From positions 558,001 to 622,000 of the forward strand of contig NZ_SOBE01000002.1 of the NCBI RefSeq assembly GCF_004364285.1: a stretch of 64,000 nt of DNA, given 5' to 3'. The notes under the pieces are model-generated. The model ran no database searches. It was not told the origin of the DNA and worked only from the letters and a program-made list of their open reading frames with translations. Shown piece by piece: positions 1-8,680 of the stretch (position 1 is its first letter; each line of letters opens with the position of its first letter). Source of the stretch: Frigoribacterium sp. PhB116 (GTDB taxonomy: Bacteria > Actinomycetota > Actinomycetes > Actinomycetales > Microbacteriaceae). A program made the position numbers and the translations under genes.

Positions 1-699
1 GCTCGTGATCTCGGCGAGCTGCCCGTCGGGGCCGAGGACGCCGGCCTGGGCGGCGATGTCGGTGTTGTACAGCAGGATGAACGGGTGCGAGTCGAGCGCG
101 ACCGAGTACAGCTGGTCGCCGCTGAAGCCGGCCTTCCAGACCGCCGGTGCGAAGTCCTCTTCTCGGAGGTCGTACGAGGCGAGCTTCTCGACGTCCCACG
201 CGTCGAGCAGACCGCCGGGCGCGTAGCCGGGCACGCGCGACGCGTGCATGATCGCGACGTCCGGGGCGCGGCCGCCGGCCGACGCCATGGCGAGCTTCGT
301 GTAGTACGGCGTGCCCCAGGCGAGCACGGTCTGCGTCGCGTGGAACTCGGGGTTCTGCTCGTTGGCCTGGTCGACGAGGGCGGACATCTTCACGCCGTCG
401 CCCCCGCTCAGCAGGTGCCAGAACTTGAGCTGCTCGACCGTCGCGCCGGAGGCGGTGGTCGCGCCAGTCGCGCAGCCCGAGAGGGCGGTGGCCGCGAACG
501 CGGTGCCGAGCAGGGCCGCGCCGCCGACGAGGACGCCGCGGCGGCTCAGGCCTGAGCCGATGCCGGCAGTGCCGGCAGTGCCGGCGGTGTCGGCGGTGTC
601 GGCGCGGGTGCGGCTGTCGCGGGCGCCGTGGCGGCGGGTGGCGGGCGGGCCGGCCTCGGCGCCTGGACGGCTGCGAGCGGGGTGGTCGGGCAGGGTCAT
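1..699 (-). CDS. extracellular sugar-binding lipoprotein of an ABC transporter (3' end beyond window)
   Basis: Partial gene; 233 codons are visible and the C-terminal half lies before base 1. The start ATG (699-697) follows an AAGGAG ribosome site at 705-710. The N-terminus is unusually long and rich in Ala, Arg and Thr, with a TAGTAG-type repeat at about residue 38. A twin-arginine stretch (LSRRGVLVGG) and a hydrophobic segment follow, ending in the lipobox LSGC, so the mature protein should be a lipid-anchored binding protein. The mature part starts with the sequence expected of family 1 solute-binding proteins (KFWHLLSGGDG, later YNTDIAAQAG). The substrate is probably a sugar or oligosaccharide, but none can be named. 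No permease or ATPase follows on the visible side. A permease tail does survive as a fragment near 9.4 kb. Confidence 0.85.
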   Translation of the reverse strand, partial: MTLPDHPARSRPGAEAGPPATRRHGARDSRTRADTADTAGTAGTAGIGSGLSRRGVLVGGAALLGTAFAATALSGCATGATTASGATVEQLKFWHLLSGGDGVKMSALVDQANEQNPEFHATQTVLAWGTPYYTKLAMASAGGRAPDVAIMHASRVPGYAPGGLLDAWDVEKLASYDLREEDFAPAVWKAGFSGDQLYSVALDSHPFILLYNTDIAAQAGVLGPDGQLAEITS

Positions 700-855
700 C
701 TTCACTCCTTCGTGACGTGTGACTGCTCGCACTATTCCATCGTTGTAATCCAGGCGCAAGAGGCAGCCGGCAGGTCGTCGCGCATCGGCCCGGCACGGCC
801 AGCGACTGCCGGGTGGACCTTGCCCGGAGGAGGCGTCCGCCGGGACAGTGGTGCG

Positions 856-1812
856 GTGACCGTTCCCCGCGTGCCGACGACCGCCTCCTCGACCGACGTG
901 CTGCGGCTGACTGCGTTCGCCGACGGGCCGGGCGGGGGCAACCCTGCCGGTGTGGTGCTCGACGCGTCCAGGCTCGACGACCTGCAGATGCAGGTGATCG
1001 CCGCCGAGGTCGGCTACGCCGAGACCGCGTTCGTCGTCGACGGAGCCGTCGGCGGCGACGACCGAGTCGTGCGCACCCGCTACTTCTCACCGATCGCCGA
1101 GGTGCCGTTCTGCGGGCACGCGACCATCGCGACCGCCGTGGCGCTCGCCGACGAGCGCGGCCCCGGGCTGTTCCGCTTCGAGACGGCCGTCGGGCCGGTC
1201 GTCATCGAGACCACGCAGGTGGCGGTGGCCGGGGGAGAGAGCGAGCTGCGCGCCTCCTTCACGAGCGTCGAGCCGCGCACACGTCCCCTGGGCGACGCCG
1301 TCGGCGACGAGCTGCTCGGCCTGCTCGCGCTCGACCGCGACGACCTCGACCCGGCGTGGCCGCTCGCCGAGGCGTTCGCCGGCAACTGGCACCCGGTCGT
1401 CGCGGTGCGGTCGCTCGCGGTGTTCGACTCGTTCGAGTTCGACCCCGGTGCGGTGCGCGAGGTGATGGACCAGCAGGGCTGGTCGGGCACCGTCACGGTC
1501 GTCTGCACGGAGGGTGTCGACCTCGACCTCGACCTCGCCGCTGTCGTCGCGACCCGCGGAGCCGACGCCGAGCTGCCCGCGATCGAGGCTCGCAACCTGT
1601 TCCCCGTCGGCGACATCACCGAGGACCCGGCCACGGGATCGGCGGCCGCCGCCCTCGGGGCGTACCTGCGGGCTGGCGGCCTGCTCGCGCCTCCTGCGCG
1701 GTTCGCGGTGCGGCAGGGCCGGCACGTCGGGCGTCCGAGCCTGCTCGTGGTCGACGTCCCCGTGGTCGGCGGCATCACGGTCAGCGGCACTGCGGCCCTG
1801 ATCGTCGAGTGA
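856..1812 (+). CDS. PhzF-family isomerase/epimerase-like protein
   Basis: 318 aa. Belongs to the PhzF phenazine-biosynthesis-like family, which share a diaminopimelate-epimerase fold. Most members are uncharacterised isomerases. The N-terminal signature is GGNPAGVVLD, the expected catalytic glutamate lies in GYAETAFV, and the two other family blocks are FCGHATIATA and DPATGSAAAALG. The reading frame stays open upstream to 628, but that part looks non-coding. GTG 856 is chosen because the homologous region starts about 15 residues later; GTG 871 or 898 are possible. No phenazine genes are nearby, so a phenazine role is unlikely. The gene is divergent from the lipoprotein gene and convergent with the LacI gene. 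Confidence 0.88.
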   Translation: MTVPRVPTTASSTDVLRLTAFADGPGGGNPAGVVLDASRLDDLQMQVIAAEVGYAETAFVVDGAVGGDDRVVRTRYFSPIAEVPFCGHATIATAVALADERGPGLFRFETAVGPVVIETTQVAVAGGESELRASFTSVEPRTRPLGDAVGDELLGLLALDRDDLDPAWPLAEAFAGNWHPVVAVRSLAVFDSFEFDPGAVREVMDQQGWSGTVTVVCTEGVDLDLDLAAVVATRGADAELPAIEARNLFPVGDITEDPATGSAAAALGAYLRAGGLLAPPARFAVRQGRHVGRPSLLVVDVPVVGGITVSGTAALIVE

Positions 1813-1862
1813 CGCGCCTGCCGTCCGCGGACACTTCGGTCGCGTGACACACCCCGGACGGT

Positions 1863-1894
1863 GCACCGCACCCCCGAATTCGGGGGTGCGGTGC
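1863..1894. terminator. perfect 32-bp palindrome between convergent genes
   Basis: Two 16-base arms (1863-1878 and 1879-1894) are exact reverse complements without a loop. It lies between the converging phzF-like and lacI-like genes and has no T-tract. It is probably a bidirectional terminator of the actinobacterial type. Confidence 0.7.
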
Positions 1895-1927
1895 CTTGGA
1901 GGGGGTGTGACTAGGGCAGTCCGAGCG

Positions 1928-2944
1928 TCAGCTCGAGCGCGCGGCGGCCGTGCTCTCGCGCCGCACGATCTCGTGCGGGATGATCGCGAGCTCGGGCGGC
2001 CGGTCGCGGTCGGCGATGCGCGCCGCCAGCAGCTCGAGCGTGCGCTCGGCGAAGAGCCGCTTGTCGAGGCGCACGGTCGTGAGCGGCGGCAGCGTGAACC
2101 GTCCGTCGGCGATGTCGTCGAAGCCCGCGACCGAGACGTCGTCCGGCACCCGCAGGCCCGCCGCCCAGAGGGCGTGCACGGCGCCGATGGCGAGCGAGTC
2201 GGTGAAGCAGAAGAGCGCGTCCGGCGGGCCGTCGGCGGCGAGGCGCTCGCGCACGGCAGCGGCGCCCGCCTCGGGCGACCACGATCGACACGACCACCGG
2301 AGCGCGGGGTCGACGGGCAGCCCGGCCGCCTCGTGCGCCTGCTGCCAGCCGAGCGTGCGCGCGCGGGCCGTCGCGGTGTCGAAGCGGTCGCCCGAGCTGC
2401 CGAGCACGGCGATGCGCCGGTGTCCGAGCTCGATCAGGTGCCGGGTCATGTCGCGGGCGGCCGCGACGCTGTCGACCCTGACCTGGTCGACGAGGCTCTG
2501 CTCGACCTCTCCGATGACGACGACCGGCGGCAGCGACTCCGCGCCGACGATGGCGCTCTCGTCGAGGCTCACTGGGTTGAGCACGAGACCGTCGACGAGG
2601 TGCTCCTTGCCCCTCAGCAGCAGCTCGCGCTCGCGCTCGGGGCGCATTCCGGTCTGCTCGAGCTGCACCGACCAGCCGCGCTCGTGCGCGACCTCGACGA
2701 ACCAGTGCGACATCTCGGCGCTGTAGGGCGTCGTGAGGTCGGGGAAGGCGAGCGCGATGGAGCCCGTGCGGCCGGTGCGGAGCCCGCGGGCGCTCAGGTT
2801 GGGCACGTAGGCCAGGGCGGCCACCGCCTCCTCGACTCGCGCCCTCGTCTCGGCGCTGACCCGGACCGCCCCCGTCACGACGTTCGAGACCGTCTTCGGA
2901 GAGACGCCCGCCCGGGCGGCCACGTCCTTGACCGTCGCTCGCAT
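1928..2944 (-). CDS. LacI-family transcriptional regulator
   Basis: 338 aa, the normal family length. Residues 5-23 form the LacI helix-turn-helix (VKDVAARAGVSPKTVSNVV). A hinge helix follows, then a periplasmic-binding-protein-like effector domain from about residue 60 to the end. The effector is probably a sugar or nucleoside, but cannot be identified. The ATG is preceded by TAGCCT at 2951-2956 with a 6-base gap, so the mRNA is probably leaderless. No sugar operon is directly attached. The nearest candidate target is the binding-protein gene at 1-699, which is an inference from distance only. Confidence 0.93.
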   Translation of the reverse strand: MRATVKDVAARAGVSPKTVSNVVTGAVRVSAETRARVEEAVAALAYVPNLSARGLRTGRTGSIALAFPDLTTPYSAEMSHWFVEVAHERGWSVQLEQTGMRPERERELLLRGKEHLVDGLVLNPVSLDESAIVGAESLPPVVVIGEVEQSLVDQVRVDSVAAARDMTRHLIELGHRRIAVLGSSGDRFDTATARARTLGWQQAHEAAGLPVDPALRWSCRSWSPEAGAAAVRERLAADGPPDALFCFTDSLAIGAVHALWAAGLRVPDDVSVAGFDDIADGRFTLPPLTTVRLDKRLFAERTLELLAARIADRDRPPELAIIPHEIVRRESTAAARSS

Positions 2945-2950
2945 CCGTCC

Positions 2951-2956
2951 AGGCTA
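2951..2956 (-). promoter_or_regulatory. -10 box TAGCCT, leaderless start of the lacI-like gene
   Basis: TAGCCT lies six bases upstream of the ATG at 2944, the geometry seen throughout this window for leaderless genes. Confidence 0.6.
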
Positions 2957-3001
2957 GCGCCGCGCCGCACGTGGGACGCGACCGGTCGCGGCGGCCGGCG
3001 G

Positions 3002-6000
3002 CTACGCCGAGGCGAGCACCTTCGCGATGCGCTGCAGCGACACGCTCTCGCTGGGCCGCAGGTCCTGTGCGAACAGGCTGAGGCGGAACTCCTCGAGCAT
3101 CCAGCGGGCACGCACGAGCGGGGGAGGCGCCCCCTCGGCCGGCGGGAACGCCCCGCCCGCCGCCTCGTACCGCTCCGTCGCCTGCTGCACCTCGGTCAGC
3201 CACGCCCGGTCGCGCGACGGCGCCTCGAGCAGCTTCGCCGTGCGGCGGGTGATGCCGACGAGGTAGACGGGCACGCGCTGCAGCTGCTGCAGGCCGGTGG
3301 CCGAGACGAAGCCCGGGTACACCAGCCGGTCGCGCTGCTGCCGCATGTCGGTGAGCGCCGTGAGCAGCGACATGTTCGTCGCCGCCTTCATCGCCTTGTC
3401 CGCATCGCGGGCGGCAGTCAACGTGCGGGCCACGAGCGACACCGTCTGGAACATCTGGTCCATCACGGCGCCCGACACCCGGTCGCGCACGGTGAGGAAC
3501 TCCTTCTTCGTGTACAGCTGCCCGTCGGGCTTCACCCGGTGCAGCACGTCGTCGACGACCGCGACGAGGCAGTCCGCGAAGAGGGCGGACGTGTTCTGGT
3601 ACGGGCTCGTCGCGAGGATCAGCTTCTCGGGCGCGGTGAGGTGCTGCTGCACGTAGGCGACCGGGCTCGGCACGGCGAGCATGAGGAGGCGGCGCACCCC
3701 CCGGGGCGTCTCGCGCGCCTGGTCGGCAGGCGTCGCCATGAGGCGGATCGCCACGGAGGCGCCCTCGTCGACCAGCGCCGGGTACGCCCGGATCACGGTG
3801 TCGCCGTGCCGCGTGTCGACGACGGTCGGCAGCTCGTCGAAGTCCCACGAGGTGAGGCCGCCGCGCTCGATGGCGTTCGCGGGGGCGTCGGTCGCGGCGT
3901 CGGGGCGACCGCCCTCGGGGCCGCCGCGTCCTCGTCGTCCGCGACCCGCGCCTCCTGCGCCCTGCCCCTGGGTGACCCGCGCGACGCTCTCGCGCATGTC
4001 GTCGCTGAGCCGGTGCTGCAGCTCGTCGAGCGACTTGCCCGCGCCGACCGTGCGGCCGCGCTCGTCGACGACCGCCCACGTCACGCGCAGGTGCGCGGGC
4101 ACGCGCTCCAGGTCGAAGTCGGCGGCGTCGACGGGCGTGTACGTCAGCTTCTTGATCACGGAGGCGAGGGTCGCGGTGAACGACTCGGCGACGTCGTGCG
4201 GCGGCTCGGCCGGCAGCTCGGCGGTGATCTTCGACGCCCAGTCGGCGGCGGGCACGACGTTCTTGCGGATCTGCTTCGGCAGCGACTTGATCAGGGACGT
4301 CACGAGCTCGTCGCGGAGGCCCGGCACCTGCCAGTCGAACCCGGCCGGACGGAGGCGCGCCAGCAGCGGCAGGGGCACGACCACAGTCACGCCGTCGTCG
4401 TCGGCTCCCGGCTCGAACTTGTAGCGCAGGGTCAGCGTCTGGTCGCCCTGCCGCCACGTGCTCGGGAACCCGGCCTCGTCGACGTCGGGCTCGTCGTCGC
4501 CGAGCAGGTCGGCGGCGGTCATCGTCAGGAGGTCGGGGGTCTCCTGCTTGGCCTTGCGCCACCAGCCCTCGAAGTCGCGGGTGCTCGTGACCTCGGCCGG
4601 CACGCGGCGCTGGAAGAACTCGAACGCGGCGTCGCCGTCGACGAGGATGTCGCGGCGACGGGTGCGCTCCTCCACCTCGGTGAGCTCGCGGATCAGCTGC
4701 TGGTTGGCCTTCTCGAACGACTGCCGGCTCTCCCAGTCGCCCTCGACGAGGGCGTGCCGGATGAAGAGCTCGCGGGCGTAGCCGGGGTCGATCCGCGAGA
4801 ACTGGATGCGCCTCCGCGGCACGATCGGGACGCCGTAGAGCGTCACGCGCTCGTAGGCGACCACGGAGCCCTGCTTCTTCTCCCAGTGCGGCTCGCCGTA
4901 GCTGCGCTTCACGAGGTCGGGGGCGAGCGGCTCGGCCCAGGCCGGGTCGATGGCGCCGTTGACGCGCGCGAAGAGGCGGCTCGTCTCGACGAGCTCGGCG
5001 CTCATGATCGCGGCGGGCTGCTTCTTGGCGAGCGAGCTGCCGGGGAACACGAGGAACCGCGTCTGGCGGGCGCCGACGTAGTCCTTCTTCTGCGGGTCGA
5101 GCAGCCCGATCTGGCTGAGCAGGCCGGCGAGCAGGCTGCGGTGCACCCCGTCGGGGTTCGTGCTGCGCTCGCCGACGTGCAGCCCGAGGGGCTTCGCCGC
5201 CCGCAGCAGCTGCCGGTAGACGTCCTGCCACTCGCGCACGCGCAGGTAGTTGAGGTACTCCTCACGGCAGAGGCGCTTGAACGCGTTGCCGGTGAGCTCC
5301 TCCTTCTTCTCCTCCAGGTGGTTCCAGAGGTTGAGGAGCGTCATGAAGTCGCCCTGCGGGTCCTTGAAGCGCGCGTGCGCCTCGTCGGCCTGGGCGCGCC
5401 GCTCGAGGGGGCGCTCGCGCGGATCTTGGATGCTGAGCGCCGCGACGATCGCGAGCACCTCGCGGGTGGTGCCGTGCACCTTCGACTCGACGGCCATACG
5501 GGCCAGGCGGGGGTCGATCGGCAGGCGCGTCAGCTGCTTGCCGACGCGGGTGATCTGGCCGCCCTGGGTGACGGCGCCGAGCTCGCGAAGCAGGTCGAGG
5601 CCGTCCTTGATGCCGCGGCCGTCGGGCGGCTGGAGGAACGGGAACGCCGCGATGTCGCCGAGGCCCAGCGAGATCATCTGCAGGATGACGGCGGCGAGGT
5701 TCGTGCGGAGGATCTCGGGCTCGGTGAATTCGTCGCGCTTCTCGAAGTCGGTCTCGCTGTAGAGCCGGATCGCGATGCCGTCGCTCGTGCGGCCGGAGCG
5801 ACCGGAGCGCTGGTTCGCGCTCGCCTGCGAGATCGCCTCGATGGGCAGGCGCTGCACCTTCGCGCGGGTCGAGTAGCGGCTGATCCGTGCCGTGCCGGCG
5901 TCGATCACGTACTTGATGCCGGGCACGGTCAGGCTCGTCTCGGCGACGTTCGTCGCCAGGACGATGCGGCGCCTGGTCCCTGCCGTGCTGCTCGGCTGGA

Positions 6001-6985
6001 AGACGCGGTGCTGGTCGGCCGCGCTGAGGCGGCCGTAGAGCGGCAGCACCTCGGTCTGCGGCAGGTTCCGGGCCCGGATCGCGTCCTCGGCGTCGCGGAT
6101 CTCGTTCTCGCCGCTGAGGAACACGAGCACGTCGCCCGAGCTCTCCCGGGCCAGCTCGTCGAGGGCCTCGTTGATGCCCTGCAGGTAGTCCTTGTCGTCG
6201 GCGCGCTGCCTCGGGTCGCCGGCCCGCGCCTCCTTGGCTCGCCGGGCGGCGGCGCCGGGGCGGCCGGGCTCGCCGCGGCGGCGCCCGTCGTCGCGTCGGG
6301 AGTCGTCGCGTCGTGCGTTCGGCCGCGAGAGCGCGGGTGCCTCGTCGAGCTCGTCCAGGTCGTCGACGTCGCGGTCGTCGTCGGCCGTGGTGTCGTCGGC
6401 GACGAGGGGCCGGTAGCGGATCTCGACCGGGTAGGTGCGGCCCGAGACCTCGACGATGGGCGCACCGTCGAAGTGCTGCGAGAACGACTCGGGGTCGATG
6501 GTCGCGCTCGTGATGATCAGCTTGAGGTCGGGACGCCGCGGCAGCAGCTGCTTGAGGTACCCGAGCAGGAAGTCGATGGTGAGGCTGCGCTCGTGCGCCT
6601 CGTCGATGATGATCGTGTCGTACCGCTTCAGCTCGCGGTCGAAGTGGATCTCGTTCAGCAGGATGCCGTCGGTCATCAGCTTGATCTGCGTGTCGGCGCC
6701 GACCTTGTCGGTGAACCGCACCTGGTAGCCGACGAGCCCGCCGACCTCCTCGCCGAGCTCCTCCGCGATGCGCTCGCTGATCGTCCGTGCGGCGATGCGG
6801 CGCGGCTGGGTGTGCCCGATGCTCGTGCGGCCGAGCTCGAGGCAGATCTTCGGCAGCTGCGTCGTCTTGCCCGAGCCCGTGGAGCCTGCGACGATGACGA
6901 CCTGGTTGTCGCGGATCGCGGCGGCGATGTCGTCGCGTCTCTGGCTGACCGGCAGCTCGGGGGGATAGGTGATGGTGGGCGACAT
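3002..6985 (-). CDS. hrpA: ATP-dependent RNA helicase HrpA
   Basis: 1327 aa, typical of full-length HrpA. This DEAH-box helicase acts on RNA and, in E. coli, has been linked to mRNA processing and rescue of stalled ribosomes. Walker A is GSTGSGKT (residues 34-41) and the DEAH box is at residues 128-131 (IIIDEAHERS). SATIDPE and the helicase motif QRSGRSGR follow, then the helicase-associated domains and the long HrpA-specific C-terminal region. An Asp-rich then Arg-rich low-complexity insert of about 70 residues (roughly 194-263) interrupts the domain junction. TACGAT lies 9 bases before the ATG, so the leader would be only 2-3 bases long. The opposite strand carries very long open frames that I treat as GC-rich shadows. 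Confidence 0.96.
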   Translation of the reverse strand: MSPTITYPPELPVSQRRDDIAAAIRDNQVVIVAGSTGSGKTTQLPKICLELGRTSIGHTQPRRIAARTISERIAEELGEEVGGLVGYQVRFTDKVGADTQIKLMTDGILLNEIHFDRELKRYDTIIIDEAHERSLTIDFLLGYLKQLLPRRPDLKLIITSATIDPESFSQHFDGAPIVEVSGRTYPVEIRYRPLVADDTTADDDRDVDDLDELDEAPALSRPNARRDDSRRDDGRRRGEPGRPGAAARRAKEARAGDPRQRADDKDYLQGINEALDELARESSGDVLVFLSGENEIRDAEDAIRARNLPQTEVLPLYGRLSAADQHRVFQPSSTAGTRRRIVLATNVAETSLTVPGIKYVIDAGTARISRYSTRAKVQRLPIEAISQASANQRSGRSGRTSDGIAIRLYSETDFEKRDEFTEPEILRTNLAAVILQMISLGLGDIAAFPFLQPPDGRGIKDGLDLLRELGAVTQGGQITRVGKQLTRLPIDPRLARMAVESKVHGTTREVLAIVAALSIQDPRERPLERRAQADEAHARFKDPQGDFMTLLNLWNHLEEKKEELTGNAFKRLCREEYLNYLRVREWQDVYRQLLRAAKPLGLHVGERSTNPDGVHRSLLAGLLSQIGLLDPQKKDYVGARQTRFLVFPGSSLAKKQPAAIMSAELVETSRLFARVNGAIDPAWAEPLAPDLVKRSYGEPHWEKKQGSVVAYERVTLYGVPIVPRRRIQFSRIDPGYARELFIRHALVEGDWESRQSFEKANQQLIRELTEVEERTRRRDILVDGDAAFEFFQRRVPAEVTSTRDFEGWWRKAKQETPDLLTMTAADLLGDDEPDVDEAGFPSTWRQGDQTLTLRYKFEPGADDDGVTVVVPLPLLARLRPAGFDWQVPGLRDELVTSLIKSLPKQIRKNVVPAADWASKITAELPAEPPHDVAESFTATLASVIKKLTYTPVDAADFDLERVPAHLRVTWAVVDERGRTVGAGKSLDELQHRLSDDMRESVARVTQGQGAGGAGRGRRGRGGPEGGRPDAATDAPANAIERGGLTSWDFDELPTVVDTRHGDTVIRAYPALVDEGASVAIRLMATPADQARETPRGVRRLLMLAVPSPVAYVQQHLTAPEKLILATSPYQNTSALFADCLVAVVDDVLHRVKPDGQLYTKKEFLTVRDRVSGAVMDQMFQTVSLVARTLTAARDADKAMKAATNMSLLTALTDMRQQRDRLVYPGFVSATGLQQLQRVPVYLVGITRRTAKLLEAPSRDRAWLTEVQQATERYEAAGGAFPPAEGAPPPLVRARWMLEEFRLSLFAQDLRPSESVSLQRIAKVLASA

Positions 6986-6994
6986 GAGCCCTCC

Positions 6995-7000
6995 ATCGTA
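6995..7000 (-). promoter_or_regulatory. -10 box TACGAT before hrpA
   Basis: TACGAT nine bases before the hrpA ATG at 6985. The predicted transcript starts within 2-3 bases of the start codon. Confidence 0.5.
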
Positions 7001-7125
7001 AGCCGCACCGGCGGGGGAGCGCTCCCTGCAGTGGTCCCTCCCCAGGGACGCCCGTGCGGGGCGCCGTCCCCGTCCCCGGTCGGGACGAGGAGGCGCGGGT
7101 CGGCAGGCAGGGCAACCTCGCTCCC

Positions 7126-7686
7126 ATGCCCCCCACGAACCGTCTGCTCGCAGCCTCGCCCTCCGCCGCTTCCTCGTCCGCCGCCTCCCTCGGCCAGGCC
7201 TCCCCGCTCGCCGTCATGACCGACCCGCTCTGCGTCTGCGTGCTCGACGTGCTCGAGCACGGCGCGCGGGCGGCCTCGCAGCTCGTCGCCGAGGCGTCGC
7301 GACGGCTCGGGCCCTCGGCGGGCGGCCCCGCGTTCGTCGCCTCTCGCGTCGCGCTGTTGGTCGCGTCGGGCTTCGTGGAGGCCAGCGAGCCGCCGCCCGG
7401 CTCGGCCGCCGGGGCCGAGACCGTCCTGTCCGTCGCCGAGCGGCGGTCGTGCGAGCTGCTCGACGCCCTGGCGGAGGCGGTGGCCGAGGTCCGCGAGGCC
7501 GGGGACGTGCAGCAGGAACAGGACCTCGTCGATGCTCTCGAGACCGCGTGGGCCGCCCGCGACGGCCGACGTTCGGGCCTCCGGGGCGTCGACGAGTTCC
7601 GCGCGTCCGAGGCAGGACGCCGCCACGCGCGTCGAGTCGCCGAGGGGACGCTCGGCCAGCCGGGCTCGCCCTTCGCCGCCGGGTGA
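7126..7686 (+). CDS. small protein with possible winged-helix fold, function unknown
   Basis: 186 aa from ATG 7126; a shorter form from ATG 7216 is possible. The first 30 residues are Ala/Ser-rich low complexity. From about residue 31 the pattern MTDPLCVCVLDVLEHG, then a segment with FVASRVALLVASGFVE, resembles a winged helix of the ArsR/PadR type followed by a helical segment (residues about 105-145). I do not recognise a named family. The gene is divergent from hrpA and sits just upstream of the repeat array that precedes the ArsR-like gene. Homology to that regulator is not evident. The frame is open and GC-biased like a real gene, but evidence is limited. Confidence 0.55.
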   Translation: MPPTNRLLAASPSAASSSAASLGQASPLAVMTDPLCVCVLDVLEHGARAASQLVAEASRRLGPSAGGPAFVASRVALLVASGFVEASEPPPGSAAGAETVLSVAERRSCELLDALAEAVAEVREAGDVQQEQDLVDALETAWAARDGRRSGLRGVDEFRASEAGRRHARRVAEGTLGQPGSPFAAG

Positions 7687-7702
7687 GGGAAGGCGTGCCC
7701 TT

Positions 7703-7774
7703 CTTCGGTGTGCTGCCGCGGCGGCCTGCGGACTCTCGCTTCGGTGTGCTGCCGCGGCGGCCTGCGGACTCTCG
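7703..7774. repeat. tandem duplication, 2 x 36 bp
   Basis: Two identical adjacent 36-bp units (7703-7738 and 7739-7774), beginning CTTCGGTGTGCTGCCG, in the gap after the small unknown gene. Two copies only, with no spacer structure, so it is not a CRISPR. Confidence 0.9.
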
Positions 7775-7801
7775 GCTGTGGGGGTGTGAACGCGCTCTGG
7801 C

Positions 7802-7928
7802 TGTTCCGTCACGGAACGGAGAGACCACGCCGCGGATCGAGGTGCCGCGAGTGCTGATCCGTCACGAGACGGAGCGACCATGCCGCGGGGCGAGGTGCCG
7901 CGAGTGCTGATCCGTCACGAGACGGAGC
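7802..7928. repeat. 53-bp tandem repeat with CCGTC-ACGA-GACGG dyads upstream of the ArsR-like gene
   Basis: Two near-identical 53-bp units (7823-7875 and 7876-7928) run straight into the start of the next gene. Each contains the dyad CCGTC-ACGA-GACGG (at 7853-7873 and 7906-7926), then GGAGCGAC and an ATG-like triplet. A perfect short palindrome GTTCCGT-C-ACGGAAC lies just before, at 7803-7817. The same dyad returns in the opposite orientation after the gene (8581-8680). The arrangement could be an autoregulatory operator array or an expanding intergenic repeat. Confidence 0.8.
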
Positions 7929-7932
7929 GACT

Positions 7933-8559
7933 ATGGACGACGTGAACCGTCCTACTCTCGACGCCGATGCGGCCCGTCGTCGCGACGACGGGCCGCCCGG
8001 CAAGGAGCAGGACGAACGCGGTGCGTCGCCCACGGCGCGTCGTGGACGCCCGGGTCGTCGCTCTGCCGGAGCGCGGGCGATGCACCCGTTCGAAGTGCTC
8101 GGCGACGTGACGAGGCGGGAACTGGTGGAGGTGCTCGCGATCGGCCGGCAGACGTCAGGCGACCTCGCGAGCATCCTCCACGAGCGACGCGCCGTGGGGT
8201 GGTCGAGCGTGTCCCAGCACCTCGGGGTGCTGCTCGAGTCGGGCTTCGTCGTCGTCGAGCAGGACGGTCCCCGGCGCTGGTACCACCTGCGCGACGACTG
8301 GCTCGACCTCGTCACGGCAGGGCTCGACGAGCTGCGACACGCCTGGGACGAGGGCGCGTCGTCCCGAGAGCTGGGCGCCGGTCCTGCAGTGATTGCTCGA
8401 CGGATCCGGTCGGGCGACGTCGTCCTCAGGGAGCCGGGCGATCCGGTGCCGCCGCTGCGGGATGCCAGGCGGGGACGCAACGGACTCGACCTCAGTGCCC
8501 GCGGCGTCGGTCGGAGCCACTGGAGCGACGACGCCGACGGCAGCAGCGACCTCGACTGA
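7933..8559 (+). CDS. ArsR-like winged-helix transcriptional regulator
   Basis: 208 aa. The N-terminal 50 residues are charged and disordered. Residues about 50-125 are a winged helix of ArsR type: MHPFEVLGDVTRRELVEVLA, then the recognition-helix region WSSVSQHLGVLLESGFV and a wing with RRWYHLRDD. The C-terminal 60 residues are polar and of unknown role. No metal-binding cysteine pair is seen, so this is not a classical metal sensor. ATG 7933 follows GGAG at 7924-7927 and lies at the end of the 53-bp repeats. An upstream ATG at 7880 in the previous repeat unit opens a 21-codon frame overlapping this start. The dyads on both sides are plausible binding sites for this protein. Confidence 0.75.
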   Translation: MDDVNRPTLDADAARRRDDGPPGKEQDERGASPTARRGRPGRRSAGARAMHPFEVLGDVTRRELVEVLAIGRQTSGDLASILHERRAVGWSSVSQHLGVLLESGFVVVEQDGPRRWYHLRDDWLDLVTAGLDELRHAWDEGASSRELGAGPAVIARRIRSGDVVLREPGDPVPPLRDARRGRNGLDLSARGVGRSHWSDDADGSSDLD

Positions 8560-8580
8560 CGCCGCCCTGTCCGGGTTCCG

Positions 8581-8680
8581 TTCCGTCGCGGATCAGGCTG
8601 CGTTCCGTTTCGTGACGGATCAGGCCGCGAGCGGCCGAGATCAGGGGGAAGGGGCGGTTCCGTCTCGTGACGGATCAGGC
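8581..8680. repeat. three copies of a TTCCGTCTCGTGACGGATCAGG-like repeat
   Basis: Copies at 8581-8597 (degenerate), 8602-8625 and 8657-8680 share the core TCCGTYTCGTGACGGATC. They are reverse complements of the two copies upstream of the ArsR-like gene. The regulator gene is therefore bracketed by inverted groups of one repeat. Confidence 0.85.

Noticed and set aside
856-1812. Phenazine biosynthesis gene phzF
   Set aside because: Only the family is supported; no phzA-E/G genes are present and most family members have other roles.
1844-7219. 1791-codon open frame on the plus strand opposite lacI and hrpA
   Set aside because: It is antisense to two clearly conserved genes, has no family motifs, and reflects the rarity of stop codons opposite GC-rich coding DNA.
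7703-7928. Tandem repeats considered as a CRISPR array
   Set aside because: Units are contiguous with no unique spacers, there are only two copies of each, and no cas gene is present.
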